Shown here piece by piece: positions 1 through 7,181 of a stretch of DNA of 17,363 bases (the stretch's first letter is position 1; every line of letters starts with the position of its first letter). Below the pieces are notes generated by a model, which was given only the letters and a program-made list of their open reading frames with translations, did not search any database and had not been told where the DNA came from. The translations under genes and the position numbers were made by a program. This stretch comes from DATKZH01 sp964475955. Its GTDB lineage: Bacteria; Planctomycetota; Planctomycetia; Pirellulales; Thermoguttaceae. The DNA lies in the NCBI GenBank assembly GCA_964475955.1, contig CAYYZY010000167.1, positions 1 to 17,363 of the forward strand. The letters run 5' to 3'.

Positions 1-157
1 CCACGATCACGCGGTAGTCGCGGTAGGTGAGCACGTCGTCGACGCCCGTCGATCGCCGGAAGGCCCAGGTGCCGCCGCCGAATGCGCCCGATGCCACGCC
101 GGCGCTTGAAAGCAATGGTTCACAACATTTAGCCCATCCGGGAATCGGATTCTCCAT
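1..157 (-). CDS. Partial hypothetical protein, N-terminal end, cut by the left window edge
   Basis: An open minus-strand frame of 52 codons from ATG (155-157) runs off the left edge. The part nearest the edge (below about position 100) looks coding: codons are strongly G/C in the third position and it reads GGGTWAFRRSTGVDDVLTYR followed by DYRVIV. The first 20 codons are AT-rich, so that stretch may be a leader or promoter and the true start could be the GTG at 95-97. No good Shine-Dalgarno precedes the ATG. The frame is also open back to the glgC stop, which is common by chance in this GC content. I do not recognise the family. It lies on the same strand as glgC, about 200 bases downstream of it. 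Confidence 0.42.
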   Translation of the reverse strand, partial: MENPIPGWAKCCEPLLSSAGVASGAFGGGTWAFRRSTGVDDVLTYRDYRVIV

Positions 158-237
158 CGCCGGCGCCGCCGCGCGACGGGGATTTACACGGCCGTCACAA
201 CCGGCGCGAATCAGGCTACTCCTTCGTCTTGCCGCCC

Positions 238-262
238 GCAACCCGGCCCTCCGGCCGGTTGC
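238..262 (-). terminator. Stem-loop downstream of glgC, weak terminator candidate
   Basis: The arms GCAACCCGGCC (238-248) and GGCCGGTTGC (253-262) pair with one bulged base and a four-base loop. The hairpin sits about 100 bases past the glgC stop. No T-run follows on either strand, so termination here is only a guess. Confidence 0.3.
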
Positions 263-364
263 CGCGAACCCGGAGCCGGTGTACGCTGCGGTTCCCCGTT
301 CCGTTGTTTCCGCCTTTCCGGAGGAGCCGCTGCCGTGCCCCGGTCGCATCGCCGGGGCGTCGGA

Positions 365-1651
365 TCACATCGACCAGTCGTCGGGCAGCACGGCGCCTTT
401 GGGGATGACGGGGATGGAGTCGCAGATCATGCCCCGCTCGGAGGGATGGGTCGATTCGACCCCCTGGGTATTGACCACCTGCACGTTGCGGCCGATGTGG
501 CAGTTCTTGTCGACGATGGCGCCTTCGATGCGCGTGCCGGGGCCGATGCCCAGCGGCGGGAAGCCGTTGCCCGAGGCGTGCTCCTCTCGGGCCGGATCGT
601 GGTAGAAATCGTTTCCCATCACGACCGAGTCGCGGATGACCACGTCGGGCCCGATCAGGCAGCGCAGCCCGATCACGCTGTTCTCGATCACGGCGCCGGA
701 ATCGACCTGGCAGCCGTCGGCCAGGAGGCTGGCGTGGATCGTAGCGCCGTCGATCCGGGTGGGGGGCAGGAAGCGCGACCGAGAGTAGACCGGCGCGTCG
801 GGCGAAGAGAGGGGGAAGGGGGGCTCCCGGGCGGCGAGGCCCAGGTTGGCCTCGTAGAACGACTTGATCGTGCCGATGTCTTCCCAGTAGCCGTCGAACA
901 GGTGGACGTGGACGTGCCGGGCGCGGATCGAGGCGGGGAAGACCTCTTTGCCGAAGTCCTGGTAGTCGGTGTACTTGAGCACGTCGACCAGCGTGTCGCG
1001 ATTGAACAGGTAGATGCCCATGCTGGCCAGGCAATCGCGGCCCCGGCTCGGGATGCCCTGGGCTTCGATCCAGGCCGGGTCGGTGCGCACGTGCTCGAGT
1101 TCCTGTTCGCTTTTCGGCTTTTCGAGGAAGCCGACCACGCGGCCCGTCTCGTCGAGCCGCATGACGCCCAGGCCGGAGGCGGCGTCGCGCGCGACGGGGA
1201 CGGCGGAGATGGTCACGTCGGCGCCGGCCGATTCGTGGGTGGCGATCATGCCGCGGAAGTCCATGCGGTAGAGCTGGTCGCCGGAGAGGACGAGGACGTA
1301 GTCGACGCCCGGCTGCTCGATGTAGCGGAGGTTCTGGCGCACGGCGTCGGCCGTCCCCTGGTACCAGCCGCCGCTGTCGAGCGTCTGCTGGGCCGCGAGG
1401 ATTTCGACGAATCCGCGGGTGAAGGAATCGAAGGAATAGGTGCTGCGGATGTGTCGGTGCAGGCTGACGGAGTTGAACTGGGTGAGCACGTAGATGCGGT
1501 TGAGGCTGCTGTTGATGCAGTTCGACAGAGGGATGTCGATCAGCCGGTACTTGCCGGCGACGGGCACCGCCGGCTTGGAACGAAACTTGGTGAGCGGGAA
1601 GAGGCGCGTGCCGCGTCCCCCGCCCAAGACCAGCGTGACCACGTTTGTCAT
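365..1651 (-). CDS. glgC: Glucose-1-phosphate adenylyltransferase (ADP-glucose pyrophosphorylase)
   Basis: This 428-residue enzyme makes ADP-glucose and pyrophosphate from glucose 1-phosphate and ATP, the committed step of bacterial glycogen synthesis in the cytoplasm. The N-terminal nucleotidyltransferase domain (about 1-280) has the pyrophosphorylase loop GGGRGTRLFPLT at 10-21, SKPAVPVAGKYRLID at 25-39, GTADA near 99-103, the metal-binding LSGDQLYRMD (Asp125) and FLEKP with Lys178, matching the glucose-1-phosphate-binding lysine of the family. The C-terminal part (about 290-428) is a left-handed beta-helix with hexapeptide-like turns. The SKPAVPVAGKYRLIDIPLSN stretch resembles cyanobacterial and plant enzymes more than the short enterobacterial form. 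Length is normal. The ATG at 1649-1651 is preceded by GAGGAG five bases away. No other glycogen genes lie beside it here. Confidence 0.96.
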   Translation of the reverse strand: MTNVVTLVLGGGRGTRLFPLTKFRSKPAVPVAGKYRLIDIPLSNCINSSLNRIYVLTQFNSVSLHRHIRSTYSFDSFTRGFVEILAAQQTLDSGGWYQGTADAVRQNLRYIEQPGVDYVLVLSGDQLYRMDFRGMIATHESAGADVTISAVPVARDAASGLGVMRLDETGRVVGFLEKPKSEQELEHVRTDPAWIEAQGIPSRGRDCLASMGIYLFNRDTLVDVLKYTDYQDFGKEVFPASIRARHVHVHLFDGYWEDIGTIKSFYEANLGLAAREPPFPLSSPDAPVYSRSRFLPPTRIDGATIHASLLADGCQVDSGAVIENSVIGLRCLIGPDVVIRDSVVMGNDFYHDPAREEHASGNGFPPLGIGPGTRIEGAIVDKNCHIGRNVQVVNTQGVESTHPSERGMICDSIPVIPKGAVLPDDWSM

Positions 1652-1656
1652 CGGGG

Positions 1657-1662
1657 CTCCTC
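1657..1662 (-). promoter_or_regulatory. Ribosome binding site of glgC
   Basis: GAGGAG on the minus strand, five bases before the ATG. It fixes the glgC start and rules out the long overlapping frame that begins near 2111. Confidence 0.7.
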
Positions 1663-1708
1663 AATGACTGATGCCGCCAAAGGACCGTGCGACTTCCCGG
1701 CGTCGGGC

Positions 1709-1737
1709 ATTCTAGCGAAAATCGAGCCGCGCGGGAA
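1709..1737 (-). promoter_or_regulatory. Possible glgC promoter
   Basis: Minus-strand TAGAAT (1709-1714) matches the -10 consensus at five of six bases and lies about 57 bases before the glgC ATG. With a 17-base spacer the -35 would be the weak TTCCCG (1732-1737). The local AT-rich patch supports it; the poor -35 does not. Confidence 0.33.
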
Positions 1738-2064
1738 TCGTCTCCATCGGGGCGACGCGCCGGCGGGCGTGACGAAGAGCCGGGCTGTGCGGGGGAGCCG
1801 GGTTCGGAGGGCTGCATCAGCTCGGGCGGTGGTTCCGGATTTGCGGGCAGTAGGGATCCGCTGAAGTTCGCGGGCCGTGACGATTCGGCGTGCGCCGGGC
1901 GAGGGGTTATCCGGGTGGAAGGGACTTCGCCGGGTGGGGTTGTTCTTCGCGTTCCGGCAATGCGGATCGTGATAGCGGCGCGCGATCTAGGGCTTGAACG
2001 GGCTGTTTTCTCGGTATCAAGTCGTTGGCTACCGCGGACGATACTGCCATCATCGGATAGCCGG

Positions 2065-2076
2065 AATACCGGTATT
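2065..2076. promoter_or_regulatory. Perfect palindrome AATACCGGTATT, possible operator
   Basis: A 12-base perfect dyad lies 84 bases upstream of the porin ATG in an intergenic region. Its size and place suit a dimeric repressor or activator site. No regulator is encoded nearby, so the role is inferred. Confidence 0.3.
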
Positions 2077-2160
2077 GCGCTGGGTTCGCACGGTCGTGGC
2101 GATCTTACCACATACTCCCACCCAGCCCCAAGTGAGTTTTCATCTACGGGGAGGCGAACG

Positions 2161-3618
2161 ATGAAGGTCTCGTGGCGATGTTTTCTCGCAATCGCGTTAC
2201 TCGGGACGACGCCGCTGCCGGCGCAAACCGGGCGCTATCAGGGCGAGCCGGCGGCCGGGCCCGCGGGGCTCCAAGTCGGTTGGAGCCAGCCGCGGCGTCT
2301 GCCCGACGTCGACGCGGCCCCGCTCGACATGCCGGGCCACGTTTCGGCCGAGTCCGTGCCGGGCGAAGCCCGACAGATGGCCGCCTTCGCCCCGGCGCCA
2401 AAAATGCCCGACTCGCCGCCCGCCGACACGGAGTACTACACGCTCGAACAACTCAAGGCGGAGATGAAGAAGCTCGCCTGGACCAAGGGCGATTTCCGAA
2501 TCGTGCCCTACGGGTACCTTTGGGCGAGCATGATCTATGAGTCCGACCGCACCTTCCCGGGCGCCTACACGCTGTTCGTGCCTTCTCGGGACAAAGAAGG
2601 GGAAGATGCGTTCATTATCGACGCCCGACGCACCCGCATCGGGATGAACGTCGAGGGACCTCGCGTTCCGCTTTTCAATTGCGCGAAGACGGGCGGCAAG
2701 GTGGAGATCGACTTCCACGGCTCGTTCATCGTGGAGAACAAGCCGGGGGTCTTGCTCCGCCACGCGTACTGGGAAGCAAAGGATGAGCGCTTCCGGCTGT
2801 TGGTCGGCCAGACGTGGGACGTGATCGCTCCCCTGTATCCCAACACGCTCATGTACTCGGTCGGCTGGGGGGCCGGCAACATCGGCTATCGCCGCACGCA
2901 GTTCCGGCTGGAGCGATACGTGGCCCTCTCCGACCGGTTCCTGTGGACCGTGCAGGGCGCGCTGGCCCAGGACGTCATCAGCGACTTCGGCTCCTCGGCC
3001 ACCGTCGACCGCGAACCGGTCGACTGGCCCGTGCTCGAAGCCCGCACGGCGGTCACGCTGGGCTATCGCGGCAAGAACTGCCATCCGATGACGTTCGGCG
3101 TCTTCGGGCACATCGGCGAGCAGGGGTTCGATTTCCGCGCCAACAGCGGCCCGCCGAACTTCCTGCCCCCCGCCGACGACGCCCGTATCGGAACCTGGTC
3201 GCTGGGCGCCGACGTCCACGTTCCCATCACCAGCCGGTTCGGTTGCCAGGGCGAGTTCTTCTACGGCGAGAACCTGGGTACCTTCCTGGGAGGCATCGTG
3301 CAGGGCGTGTGCCCCTGCCAGCGAGACGGCATCCGCTCGGTGGGCGGCTGGGTCGAGCTCTGGTACGACTGGACGCCCCGGCTGCACAGCCACGTCGGGT
3401 TCACGATCGACGACCCCGTCGACGGCGACCTGCTCACCGGCCGCAAGTACAACCACCAGATCTACGGCAACGTCAGCTACGACGTCACCAAGCAGCTCAA
3501 CGCGGGCCTGGAACTTTCGGGCTGGAAAACGCTCCACAAGGGCGACGACCCCGGCGACCCCGACCTGGCGCCGGGCGAGTCGGTCCGGCTCGAGTTCGTC
3601 ACCAGATACGGATTCTGA
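2161..3618 (+). CDS. Outer-membrane porin, DcaP-like family
   Basis: A 485-residue secreted beta-barrel protein, probably a porin for small molecules. A signal peptide covers residues 1-21 (MKVSWRCFLAIALLGTTPLPA). A proline- and alanine-rich stretch (about 22-90) and a short helix (EQLKAEMKKLAW, 96-107) follow. The barrel starts near 112 with DFRIVPYGYLWASM, and RRTRIGMNVEG (156-166), VEIDFHGSF (181-189), LRHAYWEA (199-206) and LVGQTWDVIAPLYP (214-227) are typical of the DcaP-like porin family. Alternating hydrophobic strands continue to the end, and the final YGF gives the C-terminal phenylalanine expected for barrel assembly. GGGGAGG at 2148-2154, six bases before the ATG, fixes the start; an in-frame extension to 1687 lacks such a site. 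The loop GVCPCQ (382-387) is unusually cysteine-rich for a porin. The substrate cannot be told. Confidence 0.85.
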   Translation: MKVSWRCFLAIALLGTTPLPAQTGRYQGEPAAGPAGLQVGWSQPRRLPDVDAAPLDMPGHVSAESVPGEARQMAAFAPAPKMPDSPPADTEYYTLEQLKAEMKKLAWTKGDFRIVPYGYLWASMIYESDRTFPGAYTLFVPSRDKEGEDAFIIDARRTRIGMNVEGPRVPLFNCAKTGGKVEIDFHGSFIVENKPGVLLRHAYWEAKDERFRLLVGQTWDVIAPLYPNTLMYSVGWGAGNIGYRRTQFRLERYVALSDRFLWTVQGALAQDVISDFGSSATVDREPVDWPVLEARTAVTLGYRGKNCHPMTFGVFGHIGEQGFDFRANSGPPNFLPPADDARIGTWSLGADVHVPITSRFGCQGEFFYGENLGTFLGGIVQGVCPCQRDGIRSVGGWVELWYDWTPRLHSHVGFTIDDPVDGDLLTGRKYNHQIYGNVSYDVTKQLNAGLELSGWKTLHKGDDPGDPDLAPGESVRLEFVTRYGF

Positions 3619-3687
3619 GCCGCCTCAGGGCACTCCGCCCCGAAGGCCCGAAGCGGGCGACACGACGTACGGGAAGTCTGGCGCAGT

Positions 3688-3724
3688 GGGTGGCATGCCC
3701 TTGGTGCCTCAGGGCGTGCCACCC
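3688..3724. repeat. Hairpin with GGGTGGCA / TGCCACCC ends
   Basis: GGGTGGCATGCCCT (3688-3701) pairs with AGGGCGTGCCACCC (3711-3724) over 14 base pairs with a single G-T wobble and a nine-base loop. It lies 69 bases after the porin stop. There is no T-run on either side, so it looks more like a palindromic repeat than a classic terminator, though it could protect or end the porin mRNA. Confidence 0.6.
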
Positions 3725-3752
3725 GGAATTCGTCGAGTGATCCCGCGGGTGG

Positions 3753-3815
3753 CACTGACGAATTTGCGCAACGTGCTTTGCCACTCCGTTAGACGAATCC
3801 GCAAATTCGTCCGTG
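3753..3815. repeat. Inverted repeat around GACGAATTTGCG / CGCAAATTCGTC
   Basis: GACGAATTTGCG (3757-3768) is the reverse complement of CGCAAATTCGTC (3800-3811), with a 31-base spacer. After one mismatch, CAC (3753-3755) also pairs with GTG (3813-3815). It is the middle of three adjacent hairpins. Confidence 0.55.
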
Positions 3816-3861
3816 TTGCGCAGCAACAAGAGGTCGCCGCCACCCTCTTGTTGCTTCGCAA
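3816..3861. repeat. Long hairpin with GCAACAAGAGG / CCTCTTGTTGC arms
   Basis: GCAACAAGAGG (3823-3833) pairs perfectly with CCTCTTGTTGC (3844-3854) across a ten-base loop. The stem extends outward through TTGCG (3816-3820) and CGCAA (3857-3861), giving 18 pairs with one mismatch. It starts directly after the previous repeat. On the minus strand it lies about 90 bases past the M16 stop and could end or stabilise that mRNA, but no T-run is present. Confidence 0.6.
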
Positions 3862-3951
3862 CCCCGACGTGTTTCCGAAAGAGTGCTCGGAAGTGGAAAG
3901 CGGGAGTGCGGAAAATCATCGGGGCTACTTGCTGGTCCTGGGTCCGATTCC

Positions 3952-6597
3952 CTACGGCTGCGGATTGGGCGACGTGGTGACCAGCACGCGGTGGTTGAGG
4001 TACTTTCGGGCGACGCGGACCACGTCGTCGAGCGTGACGGCCTGGATGCGGTCGTCGAACGAGGCGTCGTAGTCGTAGCCCAGGCCGTAGAGCTCGTCGA
4101 GGGCCGCCTGCTGGGCCTGGGCGCCGATCGTGGTGTTGTCCTGGGCGTGCAGGGCGATCACCATCTCCTGCGCGGCGCGGAACTCCTCCTCGGGGATCTC
4201 GCCCGCCTTCGCCCGGGCCACGCTCTTCTCGATCCGCTCGACCACTTCGCCGATCTTCTCCGGCTGGGTTTGGGCGAGCACCGCGAAATAGCCCGGCGCG
4301 GGCCCGGTCATCTGGAAGGCGTGGACGAAGTAGACCAGTCCCTCGCCGCGAAGCTCGTTGTGGAGCCAGCCGCCCGGATAGCTGTAGCCCGAGGTGATCG
4401 CGTCCAACAGCACCATCGCGGCGTGGTCCTCCTTCTGGAGAATGCTCACCCCCGGATAGCCCATCAGCACCACGCCGATCGGCTTGCCCGTCTGCTTGTG
4501 GCGCACCACCGATTCGGGGATCGCGTTGGGCCGATCGAAAGAGACGGGCGAGAAGTCGGGCGGGGGCTTCAACTTGCCGAAGTGCCGCTTGACCAGGGCC
4601 ACCGCCTCGTCCGGGTCGACGTCGCCGAACACCGCCACCAGCATGTTGTTGGGCACGAAGTACTTGGCGTGGTACGCCCGAAGCTCGGCCGCCGAGAGCG
4701 GCTCGACGGTCTCCACCTTCCCGCCCTGGATGAGGTGGTAGGGCGAGCCGTCGGGCAGTTGGTCGTAGAACAGCTCGAAGGCTTCCTGCTGGGGATTGTC
4801 GGCCCGCCGGGCGATCGCGCCGAGGGCCAGGGTCTTCACTTTCGCGAACTCGTCGTCGGGGAACGTGGGGCGCGTGAAGCACTCGGCGAACAGGGCGGCC
4901 GCCTGCGGGAAGTCGTCGGCGAGCGTCGTCGCCTTGCCGAACACCGTGTTCCGCCCCGCGCTCATCGAAAGCCGCCCCCCGATCGAGTCGAAGTACTCGG
5001 CGATCTGTTGGGCGGAATGGTCGGCCGTTCCCTTGTCGAGCATCGCGCCGACCAAGGCCGAGCGACCGGCCGTCTCCGGCGTGTCGACCAGCGAGGCGCC
5101 CAGCACGTACGCCTGGATGCTGACCAGCGGCAGGTGCGAGTGCCGCTTGACGAGCACCCGAACCCCGTTCTCCAGGCGCAGCGTCCGAACCTCCCCCTCC
5201 GCACCGGCCGCCTCGCCGCCGTCCGGCTCGGGCGCGCCCCCGGGCGGGGCGATGACGACGCGCGTGAGCCGCTCGGGAACGAGGTAGCGTCGCGCGACCT
5301 CCCGGACCTGCTCGGCCGTGACCTTCCGGATGCCCTCGACGTACGTCTCGTCGAACTGCGGGTCGCCCGTCGAAATGAAGCCCCGGCCCAGGCTCTCGGC
5401 CGCTTCCTGAACGGTCTGCTGGCCGAAGACCAACTCGGCCGCCTTCTGCTTCTTCGCCTTGGCCAGCTCCGCGGGGCTGGCCAGCTCGTTGCGCAGAAGG
5501 TCGACCTCGCCGAGGATCTCGTCGCAGGCCGCCTGCCAATTTTCGGGCGTGGCGCTGGCGAAAACGCCGAACCAGCCGCGAACGAAATACGGCGTGTAGC
5601 TGGCCGAGCGGATCGAGAGCACCCGCTGCCGGTCGTACTTCAGGCGCCGCACCAGGCGCGAGCTGTCGCCCTCCGAAAGGATGTACGCCGCGACGTCGAG
5701 CGCGTAGAGATCGGGATGCGACAGCTTGACGGTCGGCCAGGCCAGCGCCACGTCGTACGTCTTCCCGTCCATCTCCCGCACCGCCTCACGGGGCGCAAGC
5801 TGTTCGGGCTCGTCGGGCATGGGGAGGAACGTGGCGCGGGCGCGGGGCGTTCCGGCCCAGCAACGGGCGACCTGGCCGAGCACTTCCTGGGTGTCCACGT
5901 CGCCGACCACGACGAAGACCTGGTTGTTGGGCACGTAGCGCCGGCGGTAGAAGTCGATGATCGTCTCGTTGCTCGTGGCGTTGAGCACGTCGAGGTAGCC
6001 GATCGTGGGGTGGCGCACCGGGTGCTCTTGGTAGATCGTCTGGTGCAGCAGCTTCCACTGCACGCGGCGGCGGTTGACCTCGCCGTCGGCGATCTCGCGC
6101 CGCACCACCTTCAGTTCCCGCGCGAACTCCGACGGCTCGAACGCGCAGTGCTGCATCGACTCGGCCACCAGCTCGATGGCTTTGGCCGTGTTGCGGGCCG
6201 GGCAGTCGATGTAGTAGGCCGTCATCTGGCTCGAAGTGTACGCGTTCGTGGCGCCGCCGAACGTGTCGATGATCCGCTCGATCTCCTTCTCGCTCCGCCG
6301 GGTGGTGCTGCCCCCGGAGACGACGTGCTCGAGCACGTGGCTCAGCCCGGCCCCCAGCCACTTCCCCTCGAACGCCGCGCCCGTGTTCTTCACGTAGCAG
6401 CGCACCGTGGCCACCGGCGCCACGTGGTTCTCCTGGACGATGACCGTCAGCCCGTTGGAAAGCGTGGCCAGCGTGACCGCGTTGCGCAGCGGCCGGACGC
6501 TCGCGTACGTGGGCACGTCCGTCTCGGCCGGCAGGCCGATAGACGGGGCCAGCAGGAAAACCAAAACGGCCCACCAGCGGCCGGAGAATGGTCTCAT
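3952..6597 (-). CDS. Secreted M16 zinc metalloprotease with tandem M16 lobes
   Basis: An 881-residue exported peptidase of the insulinase/pitrilysin family, likely cutting peptides outside the cytoplasm. A signal peptide covers about 1-24 (cleavage after GLPA). The first lobe has the inverted zinc motif HVLEH at 87-91 and the third ligand Glu168, 76 residues on, in VVRREIADGEVN. It ends with the family's substrate-binding RRY region (about 217-240) and the conserved R318-Y321 surroundings. A linker rich in G, P, A and E (about 452-470) leads to a second lobe (about 471-881). There the motif is replaced: Ala514, Gly517 and Ala518 stand where H, E and H would be, so this lobe is non-catalytic, as is usual in two-lobed M16 proteins. 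AAGGA lies seven bases before the ATG at 6595-6597; a longer frame to 6993 has no support. Confidence 0.92.
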   Translation of the reverse strand: MRPFSGRWWAVLVFLLAPSIGLPAETDVPTYASVRPLRNAVTLATLSNGLTVIVQENHVAPVATVRCYVKNTGAAFEGKWLGAGLSHVLEHVVSGGSTTRRSEKEIERIIDTFGGATNAYTSSQMTAYYIDCPARNTAKAIELVAESMQHCAFEPSEFARELKVVRREIADGEVNRRRVQWKLLHQTIYQEHPVRHPTIGYLDVLNATSNETIIDFYRRRYVPNNQVFVVVGDVDTQEVLGQVARCWAGTPRARATFLPMPDEPEQLAPREAVREMDGKTYDVALAWPTVKLSHPDLYALDVAAYILSEGDSSRLVRRLKYDRQRVLSIRSASYTPYFVRGWFGVFASATPENWQAACDEILGEVDLLRNELASPAELAKAKKQKAAELVFGQQTVQEAAESLGRGFISTGDPQFDETYVEGIRKVTAEQVREVARRYLVPERLTRVVIAPPGGAPEPDGGEAAGAEGEVRTLRLENGVRVLVKRHSHLPLVSIQAYVLGASLVDTPETAGRSALVGAMLDKGTADHSAQQIAEYFDSIGGRLSMSAGRNTVFGKATTLADDFPQAAALFAECFTRPTFPDDEFAKVKTLALGAIARRADNPQQEAFELFYDQLPDGSPYHLIQGGKVETVEPLSAAELRAYHAKYFVPNNMLVAVFGDVDPDEAVALVKRHFGKLKPPPDFSPVSFDRPNAIPESVVRHKQTGKPIGVVLMGYPGVSILQKEDHAAMVLLDAITSGYSYPGGWLHNELRGEGLVYFVHAFQMTGPAPGYFAVLAQTQPEKIGEVVERIEKSVARAKAGEIPEEEFRAAQEMVIALHAQDNTTIGAQAQQAALDELYGLGYDYDASFDDRIQAVTLDDVVRVARKYLNHRVLVTTSPNPQP

Positions 6598-6604
6598 GAC
6601 GGTG

Positions 6605-6609
6605 TCCTT
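6605..6609 (-). promoter_or_regulatory. Ribosome binding site of the M16 protease gene
   Basis: AAGGA on the minus strand, seven bases before the ATG. It selects the start that leaves a proper signal peptide. Confidence 0.6.
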
Positions 6610-6740
6610 CCTTGCGTGGGGATTTCGGGTAGACGGATCATCGTACGCCAAACCGCGGCTGCGACGAACCCCGCGCACAGGGTGGCACGTCCCCGCGCCT
6701 AAGCGGATTTGTGTAATGGCAGGCACGGTACAACATACGA

Positions 6741-6829
6741 GGGTGGCTGGGGGCGAGCGCAGCGAGCCCCCAGTTGGCCATGCACCGGGGGCTCGTCGCT
6801 CGTTCCTCGCGACTCGACCCCGGCCACCC
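6741..6829. repeat. 89-base imperfect palindrome with GGGTGGC / GCCACCC ends
   Basis: The outer arms GGGTGGCTGGGG (6741-6752) and CCCCGGCCACCC (6818-6829) pair over 12 bases with one wobble. Inside, CGAGCCCCC (6763-6771) pairs with GGGGGCTCG (6787-6795), and CGAGCG (6754-6759) with CGCTCG (6797-6802). It has the same terminal heptamer as the hairpin at 3688-3724, and another GGGTGGCA lies at 6680-6687. It sits between the M16 gene and a very short gene. It looks like a non-coding palindromic repeat element. Confidence 0.6.
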
Positions 6830-6851
6830 ACCATGCAACCAGTTCCAAAGC

Positions 6852-7061
6852 CTACTTGCCCGCGGCCGCGTTGCCGGAGGTGGCCGCGACCGCGTCGTCG
6901 ATCGGGTTCAGCGCCTCGCGGTCTGAACCCCAGTCGTAAGTGGCCAGCGCCTCGAACGCCTTGTCGACGGCGGCTGCATCGAACGGGGTCCAATCGGCGG
7001 CAACGGCCGAGCCGGCCGACGCGGCCGCCAGCGCGCCGCCTGCGATATCTCGAGGTTCCAT
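6852..7061 (-). CDS. Short hypothetical protein, possibly the remnant of a larger gene
   Basis: A 69-residue frame with ATG at 7059-7061 and AAGGAT seven bases upstream. It begins with an alanine-rich stretch (about 8-22) and continues with VDKAFEALATYDWGSDREAL and NPIDDAVAATSGNAAAGK. The second half resembles, from memory, the N-terminal part of HEAT-repeat or DUF1080-type proteins common in planctomycetes, where such a segment is followed by several hundred more residues; here a stop follows at once. The 89-base palindrome begins 22 bases past that stop. It may be a real small protein, or the 5' end of a gene whose rest was lost. The codon use and good ribosome site argue that it is or was expressed. 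Confidence 0.55.
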   Translation of the reverse strand: MEPRDIAGGALAAASAGSAVAADWTPFDAAAVDKAFEALATYDWGSDREALNPIDDAVAATSGNAAAGK

Positions 7062-7145
7062 GGGAATGATCCTTGTTTCGTTGGAGTCGTGGTGCGGTTC
7101 GGGCCTCGTGCGCGATTCCGCGGCGCGCGAGTTGCCCCTGTAGGA

Positions 7146-7163
7146 AACGGCCTCTATGCCGTT
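7146..7163. repeat. Short hairpin, first of a tandem pair
   Basis: AACGGC (7146-7151) and GCCGTT (7158-7163) pair around the loop CTCTAT, with flanking GGA/TCC bases that nearly extend the stem. It lies between the small gene and the oxidoreductase, 19 bases from the next hairpin. Confidence 0.45.
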
Positions 7164-7181
7164 CCGGAATGCCGCGACGAC

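Larger units (their letters stand above)
1652..2160. other. 509-base divergent intergenic region between glgC and the porin gene
   Basis: I see no convincing gene here. Open frames crossing it have no ribosome site and overlap real genes. It must hold the promoters of two divergent genes. Visible items are the glgC promoter candidate (1709-1737) and a 12-base perfect palindrome (2065-2076). The stretch from about 1980 to 2145 is less GC-rich than its surroundings, which suits a regulatory zone. No clear -35/-10 pair for the porin gene was found. Confidence 0.55.
3619..3951. other. 333-base convergent intergenic region rich in hairpins
   Basis: This lies between the 3' ends of the porin and M16 protease genes. 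I see no credible gene. It holds three separate inverted repeats in a row (3688-3724, 3753-3815, 3816-3861), each listed separately. The frames crossing it translate to repetitive, palindrome-driven peptides. Confidence 0.6.

Noticed and set aside
335..1864. 509-residue plus-strand open frame antisense to glgC
   Set aside because: Low-complexity V/D/A/G/H composition, no domain and no ribosome site; the usual antisense shadow of a GC-rich gene.
1994..2020. Porin promoter TTGAAC with TATCAA
   Set aside because: The spacer is 15 bases and both boxes are partial matches, too weak to call.
216..2111. 631-residue open frame on the minus strand overlapping glgC
   Set aside because: It is rich in R, P, H and G and shifted by one frame from glgC, whose motifs are unmistakable. 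It is a GC-driven shadow.
1687..2160. In-frame N-terminal extension of the porin
   Set aside because: The extension has no secretion signal or ribosome site, whereas the ATG at 2161 has GGGGAGG and starts a signal peptide.
3688..3861. CRISPR array
   Set aside because: The repeats are inverted, differ from one another and lack regular spacers or nearby cas genes.
3883..6702. 939-residue plus-strand open frame antisense to the M16 protease
   Set aside because: Dominated by R, L, V, H and D with no recognisable motif, while the opposite strand encodes a complete M16 protease with signal peptide and zinc site.
6598..6993. In-frame N-terminal extension of the M16 protease
   Set aside because: It would bury the signal peptide, cross the palindromic repeat and overlap the small gene; AAGGA marks the ATG at 6597.
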